A stretch of 21,371 nucleotides of DNA from SW-9-67-25 sp964623735 (GTDB lineage: Archaea > Halobacteriota > Halobacteria > Halobacteriales > Haloarculaceae). Below, piece by piece: positions 14,049 to 20,286 of the stretch (its first letter is position 1; each line of letters starts with the position of its first letter). The notes under the pieces are model-generated. The model saw only the letters and a program-made list of their open reading frames with translations. It was not told where the DNA came from and searched no databases. Where the stretch lies: assembly GCA_964623735.1 (NCBI GenBank), contig CAZUVE010000036.1, positions 1 to 21,371 on the forward strand. The letters run 5' to 3'. The translations under genes and the position numbers were made by a program.

Positions 14049-14210
14049 ACCGGCCGGGGGCGGTCGCGGGAGATCTACGACGACTTCCGCGGGGCAGACG
14101 TCGAGATCCCGTTCCCGCAGCGGGACGTCCACGTCGCCGACGAACCCGACGGGGAGGTCCTGACGCCCCTCGATCCGACCGAGGAGCGCGTGTCCGGTGA
14201 CGGCGAGTAG
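14049..14210 (+). pseudogene. Remnant of the C-terminus of an MscS-type mechanosensitive channel gene
   Basis: The open frame 14049-14210 has no start codon and is closed upstream by TAG at 14046. From 14070 it reads EIYDDFRGADVEIPFPQRDV followed by HVADEPDG and an acidic tail to a TAG. IEIPFPQRDVH is the hallmark of the extreme C-terminus of MscS-family channels, preceded in intact proteins by a helix of the REEIYRRF type. Only about 47 of the usual 280-plus codons survive; no pore or beta-domain sequence is visible upstream, where the uppP promoter lies. The pus10 promoter begins 19 nt after the remnant's stop. It is probably the residue of a deletion. Confidence 0.75.
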
Positions 14211-14228
14211 CCGGCGGGCTTCGAAAGC

Positions 14229-14235
14229 GAATTAC
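14229..14235 (+). promoter_or_regulatory. TATA-like element of pus10
   Basis: GAATTAC is centred 26 nt before the ATG at 14258. Confidence 0.45.
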
Positions 14236-14257
14236 GCGGCCTGTCCGACCCTCAGAC

Positions 14258-15544
14258 ATGACAGTTCTGGACGTCACCCGGGAGGCGCTGGCGACCGGTC
14301 CGCTGTGTGACGCCTGTCTCGGGCGCCTCGTTGCCGAGCGGAGCTTCGGCCTGACGAACGGCGAGCGCGGCCGAGGGCTCCGGATCGCTGTCGCCCTCGA
14401 AGACGACACTCCCTTCGAGGAGCCGGCCGGGGAGTGCTGGGTCTGCGAGGGGGAGTGTGACCGCCACGAGTGGTGGGCGGAGAACGCCGCGGCCGCCCTG
14501 CGGGGCTACGAGTTCGACACCTACCAGGTCGGGACGCGGGTCCCGCCGCTGCTCGAGGAGAACGACCGGCTGCTCCGCGAGGACGTCGGCCTCCCCGGGG
14601 ACGCCGGCGAGCGGCTCAAGTCGGCGTTCAACCGCGAGGTCGGCAAGCGCCTCGGCGAGCGGACCGGCACCGAGGTCGACTTCGGGCGCCCCGACGTGGT
14701 CGTCCTCTGTGACCTCGCGACCGACGAGGTGGAGGTACAGATCAACTCCGCGTTCGTCTACGGCCGCTACCGCAAGCTCGAGCGGGAGATTCCACAGACA
14801 GAGTGGCCCTGCCGGGAGTGCAACGGCACCGGCCGGAAGCGCGACGAACTCTGCGGGGGCTGTGACGGCACTGGCTACCGCTACGACGAGAGCGTCGAGC
14901 AGTTGACCGCGCCCGCTGTCGAGGACGCCATGGACGGTTCGGGCGCGACGTTCCACGGCGCCGGTCGGGAGGACGTCGACGCGCTCATGCTCGGGACCGG
15001 CCGACCGTTCGTGATCGAGGTCGAGGAACCGCGCAAGCGAGACGTCGATACCGACGAACTCGAGGCGGAGATCGACGACTTCGCCGGTGGCAGGGTCGAG
15101 GTCGAGGGTCTGCGGCTGGCGGCCCACGGGATGGTCGAGCGCGTCAAGCAGCTTTCGGCGAGCAAGACCTACCGGGCCGACGTCGCGTTCGACGAGCCGG
15201 TCGAATCCGGGGACCTGGCGGCCGCCCTGGAGGCGCTGGAGGGCGCGACGGTCCACCAGGAGACGCCCCGGCGCGTCGATCACCGGCGCGCCTCGAAGAC
15301 CCGGACCCGCGAGGTCTACGACGTCGCCGGCGATCTAAAGGACGACCGCCGCGCGGTTCTCGAGATCCACGGCGAGGGCGGCCTGTACGTGAAGGAACTG
15401 ATCCACGGTGACAACGGTCGGACCGAGCCGAGCCTCGCCGGTCTGCTCGGCACCGGGGCGGAGGTGACCGCACTGGACGTCCTGGCAGTCGAGGGCGAGG
15501 AGGAACCCTTCGAGCGCGAGGAGTTCCTCCTGGGGGAGTCCTGA
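14258..15544 (+). CDS. pus10: tRNA pseudouridine(54/55) synthase Pus10
   Basis: This 428-residue archaeal Pus10 makes pseudouridine at position 55 (and 54) of the tRNA T-loop. The N-terminal zinc/THUMP-type region shows CDACLGRL (C17, C20) and CWVCEGEC (C60, C63). A second Cys cluster of DnaJ-like form, CRECNGTG and CGGCDGTG (C185, C188, C199, C202), follows, as in other euryarchaeal Pus10. The catalytic region is GREDVDALMLGTGRPFVIE with the nucleophile D241. The C-terminal GDNGRTEPSLAGLLG is also typical. The start is leaderless by its TATA spacing. It ends 48 nt before the A/T-rich promoter of the next small gene. Confidence 0.96.
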   Translation: MTVLDVTREALATGPLCDACLGRLVAERSFGLTNGERGRGLRIAVALEDDTPFEEPAGECWVCEGECDRHEWWAENAAAALRGYEFDTYQVGTRVPPLLEENDRLLREDVGLPGDAGERLKSAFNREVGKRLGERTGTEVDFGRPDVVVLCDLATDEVEVQINSAFVYGRYRKLEREIPQTEWPCRECNGTGRKRDELCGGCDGTGYRYDESVEQLTAPAVEDAMDGSGATFHGAGREDVDALMLGTGRPFVIEVEEPRKRDVDTDELEAEIDDFAGGRVEVEGLRLAAHGMVERVKQLSASKTYRADVAFDEPVESGDLAAALEALEGATVHQETPRRVDHRRASKTRTREVYDVAGDLKDDRRAVLEIHGEGGLYVKELIHGDNGRTEPSLAGLLGTGAEVTALDVLAVEGEEEPFEREEFLLGES

Positions 15545-15590
15545 CCCGGCCGCTGTCGGAGTGTCCGGGTCGGTCGTCACCCGGCGACCC

Positions 15591-15601
15591 AAATTTTTTA
15601 G
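15591..15601 (+). promoter_or_regulatory. A/T-rich promoter of the small Cys/His protein gene
   Basis: AAATTTTTTAG is one of the strongest A/T patches in the window and lies about 36-46 nt before the ATG at 15637. This predicts a leader of roughly 10-15 nt. Confidence 0.5.
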
Positions 15602-15636
15602 GGTGTTAGTGCCTGTCCACAACCGGGTCGACAACA

Positions 15637-15801
15637 ATGTGCCACCACTACGATCGGAGTTGTGCGCGCTGGGAGCGGGTCGAAGAGTCCGAGACTGACG
15701 AGGAAGCCGAGGAACCCGCCGAGGAGATGGACACGCCCGGGATCGAGACGCCGGAGATAGCGGAGCCGAAGATCGAGACGACAGAGGTCGCCGACGACTG
15801 A
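15637..15801 (+). CDS. 54-residue acidic protein with N-terminal Cys/His cluster, unknown function
   Basis: The protein begins MCHHYDRSCARWERVEE and continues as an acidic, Pro-rich tail (EEAEEPAEEM, then PGIETPEIAEPKIETTE) to a TGA. The N-terminal C-H-H-x5-C could hold a metal. The tail has a short repeat of the form I-E-T/P-x-E/I. Evidence for a real gene is its strong A/T-rich promoter, good start context, haloarchaeal acidic composition and G/C-rich third positions. I recall similar very small proteins in other haloarchaea but assign no family. Its stop codon abuts the inverted-repeat element at 15802. Confidence 0.7.
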   Translation: MCHHYDRSCARWERVEESETDEEAEEPAEEMDTPGIETPEIAEPKIETTEVADD

Positions 15802-15872
15802 TACTGTCGGCTCTCCGCGCGTGAGCAGTGTCGGCACCCCGGGGTGCCGACTATCTCGTAAAGTCGACAGTA
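15802..15872. mobile_element. 71-bp inverted-repeat element (second family) with a perfect 22-bp central palindrome
   Basis: The ends TACTGTCG (15802-15809) and CGACAGTA (15865-15872) are exact inverted repeats, and the similarity continues imperfectly to about 18 nt. Both outer edges are TA. Near the centre, 15830-15851 is a perfect 22-bp palindrome made of GTCGGCACCCC and its reverse complement. The element starts immediately after the TGA of the small Cys/His gene and does not match the sequence of the copies at 631, 5220, 15877 and 17026. It could be a miniature transposable element, a strong terminator hairpin, or both. Confidence 0.65.
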
Positions 15873-15876
15873 CGAG

Positions 15877-15938
15877 ACGGATTGCTGTACCTGTGTGTAC
15901 GACACGCGGTCGATCCGGTACCGACGGCAGTCCATCCG
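15877..15938 (+). repeat. Copy C of the short inverted-repeat element family, right ahead of rnhB
   Basis: The left part matches copy B (5222-5256) at 30 of 35 positions, including GCTGTA-CTGT and ACGCGGTCG. The right part, GCGGTCGATCCGGTACCGAC, matches copies A and D on their reverse strand. Its ends CGGATTGCTGT and ACGGCAGTCCATCCG are imperfect inverted repeats with a 4-nt indel, so it is older than B or D. It lies directly beside the unrelated 71-bp element and 10 nt before the rnhB TATA region. Confidence 0.7.
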
Positions 15939-15948
15939 AGAGCACAAC

Positions 15949-15958
15949 CATTTTTTGA
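15949..15958 (+). promoter_or_regulatory. TATA-like element of rnhB
   Basis: CATTTTTTGA is centred 27 nt before the rnhB ATG and just after the repeat copy at 15877-15938. Confidence 0.45.
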
Positions 15959-15979
15959 GGCGGGACGGATCGGACAGCC

Positions 15980-16615
15980 ATGCGTCTCGGTGTCGACGAG
16001 GCCGGCAAGGGGCCCGTTCTCGGGTCGATGTTCGCCGCCGCGGTGCGCGTCGATCCCGGCGACCTGCCGGCCGGGGTGGCCGACTCGAAGTCCCTCTCCA
16101 GCGGGCGGCGTGAGGAACTCGCCCGCGGGATCCGCGAGACAGCCGACGCAATCGCAGTCGCGGAAGTCCCTGTCAGCCGGATCGACGACCCGGAGACGGA
16201 CATGAACGCGCTGACGGTCGCCGCACACGCGGAGGCGCTCGCGGGGGCCGCAGAGGACGGCGACGAGGCCTACGTCGACGCCTGCGACACCAGCGCCGCC
16301 CGGTTCGAGCGCGACGTCGGGCAGGCGGTTCCCGTCGACCTCGACACGCGCGCAGAGCACGGCGCCGACGAGACGTACTCGGTAGTGAGTGCCGCGAGCG
16401 TCGTCGCCAAAGTCGAGCGCGACGCACACGTCGCGTCGCTGGCGGGCGAGTACGGGGAAGTGGGGAGTGGCTACCCGAGCGACCCAGCCACACGCGAGTT
16501 CCTCCAGGAGTACGTGGCCGACCGCGGCCGGCTGCCGGCCTGTGCCCGCGAGTCCTGGCAGACCAGCCGGGACGTCCTCGCGGCGGCCGAGCAGTCGTCG
16601 CTGGGGGAATTCTGA
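15980..16615 (+). CDS. rnhB: Ribonuclease HII
   Basis: This 211-residue endonuclease cleaves RNA of RNA-DNA hybrids, including single ribonucleotides in DNA and primers. The metal-binding residues of archaeal RNase HII are visible: D6 and E7 in GVDEAGKGPVLG, D100 in YVDACDT and D130 in AEHGADETY. VVSAASVVAKVERD and GSGYPSDPATREFL are family motifs. Length is normal. The start is supported by a TATA-like patch 27 nt upstream. Two inverted-repeat elements occupy nearly the whole 178-nt upstream gap, so they may lie in or near its control region. Confidence 0.96.
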   Translation: MRLGVDEAGKGPVLGSMFAAAVRVDPGDLPAGVADSKSLSSGRREELARGIRETADAIAVAEVPVSRIDDPETDMNALTVAAHAEALAGAAEDGDEAYVDACDTSAARFERDVGQAVPVDLDTRAEHGADETYSVVSAASVVAKVERDAHVASLAGEYGEVGSGYPSDPATREFLQEYVADRGRLPACARESWQTSRDVLAAAEQSSLGEF

Positions 16616-16671
16616 TGCTGTCGGCCCCAGGGCAGGGCGGTCGCGAGCGTACTGGGCGCAGATCACGAAAT

Positions 16672-16678
16672 CCTAAAG
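16672..16678 (+). promoter_or_regulatory. TATA-like element of the 16705 gene pair
   Basis: CCTAAAG is centred about 30 nt before the ATG at 16705, likely driving the OB-fold-like gene and the next membrane-protein gene. Confidence 0.35.
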
Positions 16679-16704
16679 AGGCCGTCAGGTGAGTTCGCAC
16701 GTAC

Positions 16705-17265
16705 ATGCATCCCGGGATCAGGCTGGTCACGGCAGTGGTGCTGCTCGGTCTCGTCTTCGTATCGGGCGTACACTACGACACTGCGGAGGCCGACCACTGG
16801 CCCTATCCCACCCCAGAAGAACTGGAGACCGCACCCGACCAGCACTCCGACCAGCGGGTGTTCCTGTTCGGGACAGTCGAGCGACTCGACGAGACCGCCG
16901 GGACCGCACGGATCAGGGTGGAATCCGACGAGGGACCGTTCGTCGTGGACGTGACCGGGTTCGAGACAGAGCGGGACGTCCGACCGGGTGGGACCGTGCA
17001 GATTGTCGGCGAGTTTCAGCCGGGATACAGTGATTGCTGTCAGTCATGCCGGATCCACCGCACGACAGCGTACGGTCGTACCGGTACACAGTTACAGCAA
17101 TCACTATACGTCGTCTCGGCCGAACGCGTCCGGGTCGCGAACTCCGCGGGCTCCTCGCTGCTCTACAAATACGTCGTCTCCGTGATCGCAGCACTCCTGG
17201 TCCTGATCCTCTTTTTCCGGTACTGGCGTGCGGACGTCGGAATGCTCTCGTTCGAGGCTCGATAG
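16705..17265 (+). CDS. Membrane-anchored OB-fold-like protein, interrupted in frame by a MITE-like insertion
   Basis: This 186-residue protein has a hydrophobic N-terminal segment (about 6-22) and a C-terminal helix (about 154-172). The extracytoplasmic part between them looks like a small OB-type beta barrel: RVFLFGTVERLDETAGTARI, FVVDVTGF, GGTVQIVGEF. This resembles a common haloarchaeal membrane protein of unknown function. Residues 109-135 (from SDCCQSC to QQSLY) come from the element at 17026-17108: they are Cys- and Arg-rich and not acidic, unlike the rest. Removing 27 codons would join EFQPGY directly to VVSAERVRV, the expected continuation of the barrel strand. No stop or frameshift is introduced, so the product may still be made. 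The next gene starts 2 nt after the stop. Confidence 0.8.
   Translation: MHPGIRLVTAVVLLGLVFVSGVHYDTAEADHWPYPTPEELETAPDQHSDQRVFLFGTVERLDETAGTARIRVESDEGPFVVDVTGFETERDVRPGGTVQIVGEFQPGYSDCCQSCRIHRTTAYGRTGTQLQQSLYVVSAERVRVANSAGSSLLYKYVVSVIAALLVLILFFRYWRADVGMLSFEAR
17026..17108 (-). mobile_element. MITE-like element, copy D, inserted in frame inside a coding sequence
   Basis: TACAGTGATTGCTGT (17026-17040) and ACAGCAATCACTATA (17094-17108) are inverted repeats with one mismatch in 15. TA lies at both extreme ends and falls at the first two bases of two TAC Tyr codons, so a TA duplication plus a 79-bp element gives an 81-bp (27-codon) insertion. The inner sequence aligns along its whole length with copy A and with the reverse strand of copies B and C. 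There is no transposase inside. Confidence 0.8.
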
Positions 17266-17267
17266 CG

Positions 17268-17765
17268 ATGGCAGACCTCCTCACCCACGTGCTCGTCCCG
17301 TACGTCCTCCTGACGGCAGCGAGCTGGCGGTTCGATCAGCTCACCCGCCGGTGGATCGTGATCGGGATGGCCGGCGCCGCGATCCCGGATCTTGTCGAGA
17401 TAGAGGTCCTCGTCGACGACCGCGTGATCGAATCTCTGCTCGGCGTACCACTCTCGTACGCGCCGATCAGTTCGCTGAGTGGAGTGTTGCTGATCGCCGG
17501 CGCCATTGCCGTGTTCTTCGGGCGCGAGCGGCGGCAGGTCTACGGGCTGCTCGTCTTCGGCGGTCTGACCGCGCTCGTCGTCGACGGACTGCGGGTGTTC
17601 GCCGACGGGCGCTCCGGATTCTGGCTCTACCCGATCTGGTGGCGTCCGCCGACGCCGAGCCTGTACGTCTCGTCCGACGTTCGTGTGCTGGTCGTGGCCC
17701 TACTGGCGAGTGCAGGGGTGTTTCTGTGCGACCGGTACGTCGTGGCCCAGAACGGCGACGGGTGA
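17268..17765 (+). CDS. YdjM-like polytopic membrane protein lacking most metal-ligand histidines
   Basis: This 165-residue protein has four or five hydrophobic segments. MADLLTHVLVPYVLLT at the start, AAIPDLVEIEVL near residue 40 and LTALVVDGLRVFADGRSGFWLYPIWW near 100-128 resemble the layout of membrane-bound metal-dependent hydrolases of the YdjM type. However, only H7 of the usual histidines remains, and the later H-x-x-x-D motif has become VVDGLRV. A degenerate or non-catalytic member is likely. It begins 2 nt after the OB-fold-like gene (TAG-CG-ATG), so the two are co-translated and may act together at the membrane. Its TGA abuts the secD stop. Confidence 0.75.
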   Translation: MADLLTHVLVPYVLLTAASWRFDQLTRRWIVIGMAGAAIPDLVEIEVLVDDRVIESLLGVPLSYAPISSLSGVLLIAGAIAVFFGRERRQVYGLLVFGGLTALVVDGLRVFADGRSGFWLYPIWWRPPTPSLYVSSDVRVLVVALLASAGVFLCDRYVVAQNGDG

Positions 17766-19343
17766 TCAGACGTCCTCAAGCAGCAGGTTCCGGAGGACGT
17801 CGCCGTAGGCCGGTCGGGTGACGAGGACGCCGATGAGCACGCCGACGATGGTGACGATTGCAAAGCCCTGGAGGTCGCCGAGGCTGAGCACGGCGAGCGG
17901 GCTCATGGCGATGATTGTCGTCGCGGCGGCGGCGCCGATGACCCAGAACGCCTTCCGGAAGCGGTTCTTGAACACGCGGCCGGTCTTGATCTCGCCGCGC
18001 TGGAGGATCTCGTCGGCGATGATAATGAGGTCGTCGACGCCGGTCCCGATGACGGCGATGAACCCGGCGATGTGGGAGAGATCGAGCGCCAGCCCGATCC
18101 CGACGGCGAACCCGAGCAACAGCCAGATCTCGGCCGCGGCGGTCAGCAGCATCGGGACCGCGACCTTGATCTCGCGGTAGCGGTAGAAGACGACGCCGCT
18201 GACCACGAGCCACGCAATCAGTCCCGTCACCAGGGCCAGCGGTTTGAACTTCTGTGCGAGACTCGGCGCCAGAAACAGTTGCGACTGGATGTCCAGTGTC
18301 GTCGGCAGGGCGCCCGACTCGAGGTTGAGCTTCAGCTCCTGTGCTTCGGAGAAGTTCGTCGTCTGCATCAGGAACGTCGGGTTGCTGTAGAAGGCAACGT
18401 CCCCGTTCTCGCCGGGGCGGAGCAGGGGCGCGAGGTCGTCACCCATACTCGCGGCGTAGGTGATCTCGCCGTCGACGACGGTGTAGAGACACCAGCCGGG
18501 ATCCTCGGGGGTCTGCCGCCAGCGACACCGCCCGATACCCTCGACGGTGAACCCGTTCTCGTTCATCACGCGGACGTACCGCTCGGCGGCCTCCTCGGTC
18601 AGCGTCACCTGGACGTACGGCGGCTGGCCCTCCTGGCCCTGCCGCGCCGGGCTGATGTTGGTGAAGTCACCCTGGGTCAGGACGGATTGTCGTTCGTAGG
18701 CAGTACTGTTGCCGCCCTCGACGGGGTGCCCAGCGACGACCTGGATCCGACCGGGGTCGCCGATGATGTCGAGCACTTCCGACCGGTTGGCATTGGGTAC
18801 CTCGACGACCAGGAAGTTCTGCCCGGTCGCCGAGCGGACGATAGTCGCGCCGCCGCCAGTCAGTCCACCCTGGTTGATGCGCCGGTCGAGGACGTCCCGT
18901 GCCGTCTCCATCGTCTGTTGGGTGACCCCCTCGCGGACCTCGACCGAGGAGGTGTCGACCCCGGCCGCGCCGAGCGCGTCACGGAACTCCGACTCGGTGA
19001 CGTTCTCCGTGAACACCTCGACCGTTCCGGACTGTGGCCCGGTCGAGCGCACCGTGACGTCGATGGGGTTGAGCCCGAGTTCCGCCGCGACCGTGCGGCG
19101 CACCTCCCGCGTGTCGTTGGGCCCGAACCCGACGTTCTCGGCGGTCATGCCGTCGAGCTGTGCGCGCAGGCGTGTGCCGCCGGAGAGTTCCAGCCCGTAC
19201 TCCAGGTTCGTCGGGTCCGTCGAGGTTGCGACCGTCTCGTTCGTGTCGGCGCCCGCGCCTCCGCCGGGCCCGAAGAGGACGATCCCGCTGAGGACGACCA
19301 GCACGGCCAGGATGGCGATCCGCCAGTTCTCCCGGACGCTCAT
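17766..19343 (-). CDS. secD: Protein-export membrane protein SecD
   Basis: This 525-residue subunit of the SecDF complex assists Sec translocation, in characterised members by using the ion gradient. It has one N-terminal membrane helix (about 8-26), a large extracytoplasmic domain with P1-like features (LEYGLELSGGTRLRAQLDG; ETARDVLDRRINQGGLTGGG) and a C-terminal bundle of five helices with TGVDDLIIIADEILQRGEIKTG, the SecD signature region. An archaeal Cys pair (GRCRWRQ and GWCLYT) in the outer domain may form a disulphide. It overlaps the secF stop by 4 nt (ATGA). Its TGA stop abuts that of the convergent plus-strand gene. Confidence 0.96.
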   Translation of the reverse strand: MSVRENWRIAILAVLVVLSGIVLFGPGGGAGADTNETVATSTDPTNLEYGLELSGGTRLRAQLDGMTAENVGFGPNDTREVRRTVAAELGLNPIDVTVRSTGPQSGTVEVFTENVTESEFRDALGAAGVDTSSVEVREGVTQQTMETARDVLDRRINQGGLTGGGATIVRSATGQNFLVVEVPNANRSEVLDIIGDPGRIQVVAGHPVEGGNSTAYERQSVLTQGDFTNISPARQGQEGQPPYVQVTLTEEAAERYVRVMNENGFTVEGIGRCRWRQTPEDPGWCLYTVVDGEITYAASMGDDLAPLLRPGENGDVAFYSNPTFLMQTTNFSEAQELKLNLESGALPTTLDIQSQLFLAPSLAQKFKPLALVTGLIAWLVVSGVVFYRYREIKVAVPMLLTAAAEIWLLLGFAVGIGLALDLSHIAGFIAVIGTGVDDLIIIADEILQRGEIKTGRVFKNRFRKAFWVIGAAAATTIIAMSPLAVLSLGDLQGFAIVTIVGVLIGVLVTRPAYGDVLRNLLLEDV

Positions 19344-20200
19344 GACGCGACCCCCTCGTACTTGTAGTAGCGCAGCAGGCTCACGTTCATCAGGTAGGTG
19401 TTCATCAGGTCGGTAACGAGCCCGAACACGAGGACGAGTCCGATGTCTGGAAGCAGGGGGATGCCCAACAGCGTCGCAACGACCGTCATGGCCGTCATGG
19501 CAAAGATCGAGGTGAGCGTCATCGTCACACCGGTGCGCATCGCGCGGTACGTGCTCTCGTAGAACCCGCCCCGGCGCCTGAGGATGTGGTTGTTCAGGAG
19601 GATGTCGGAGTCGACCGAGTACCCGATGAGCATCAGCAGTGCAGCGACCGTCCCGAGCGACAGCTGGATGTTCAGGAGGTTCATCAGGGCGACGGGGATC
19701 ATGATGTCGGAGAACGCCGAGAGGACGACCGCGATCGAGGGGACGAACGTCCGGAACAGCACGAAGACGAGCAGGCTCATCCCGACGAATGCCACGCCGA
19801 GGCCGATCAGCGCCTGGCGCTGGGAGCTCGCGCCGAAACTCGGCGACCGGCTCTGGACCTGCTCGATCTCGTAGCCGGCCTCGGCCGCGGCCGACTCGAT
19901 CGCGCCCGTGTCCGTCGACTGTGTGGTCAGGATGTACGTGTTCCCGGTGGTCGCAGGCTGGATGGAGTCGTACTCGACACCCTCGAAGGCGGCCCTGATG
20001 TCGTCGATCGAGTCGTCGGCGGTGAACTGGACCTCCGTGCCGCCGGTGAACTCGAGGCCGAGGTCGACCGGAACTCCGGTCATCGCCCACCACGCGCCGA
20101 TGACGAGCAGCGCCGCCACGAGCACCGCCAGAGGGACTACCGCGAGCTGGCGGTTCGAGTATCTCTCGTAGTCGATGTCCCGTACGCCGAACGCGACCAT
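19340..20200 (-). CDS. secF: Protein-export membrane protein SecF
   Basis: This 286-residue partner of SecD has six membrane segments: an N-terminal helix at about 20-40, then DLGLEFTGGTEVQFT, the outer domain, and a C-terminal bundle with YSVDSDILLNNHIL and MTLTSIFAMTAMT, typical of SecF. The order secF-secD is the reverse of the common bacterial order and is as I recall it from haloarchaea. The ATG at 20200 is supported by CTTATTCGG 27 nt upstream; the reading frame extends to 20254 but that extension would place the promoter inside the gene. The coupling to secD is a 4-nt overlap. Confidence 0.96.
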   Translation of the reverse strand: MVAFGVRDIDYERYSNRQLAVVPLAVLVAALLVIGAWWAMTGVPVDLGLEFTGGTEVQFTADDSIDDIRAAFEGVEYDSIQPATTGNTYILTTQSTDTGAIESAAAEAGYEIEQVQSRSPSFGASSQRQALIGLGVAFVGMSLLVFVLFRTFVPSIAVVLSAFSDIMIPVALMNLLNIQLSLGTVAALLMLIGYSVDSDILLNNHILRRRGGFYESTYRAMRTGVTMTLTSIFAMTAMTVVATLLGIPLLPDIGLVLVFGLVTDLMNTYLMNVSLLRYYKYEGVAS

Positions 20201-20221
20201 GCCGATGGGTGCGAGAGCGGT

Positions 20222-20230
20222 CCGAATAAG
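20222..20230 (-). promoter_or_regulatory. TATA-like promoter element of secF-secD
   Basis: CTTATTCGG on the minus strand is centred 26-27 nt before the secF ATG. The divergent small gene begins only about 57 nt away, so the two promoters share this short gap. Confidence 0.5.
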
Positions 20231-20286
20231 CCTTCCCTTTGAAACTCCGCGCAACGCCTATGTCACCGAGGGTTCTACGAACGGCC

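Noticed and set aside
631..17108. The four repeats as parts of a CRISPR array
   Set aside because: They are kilobases apart, in both orientations, of unequal length, and without regular spacers or cas genes.
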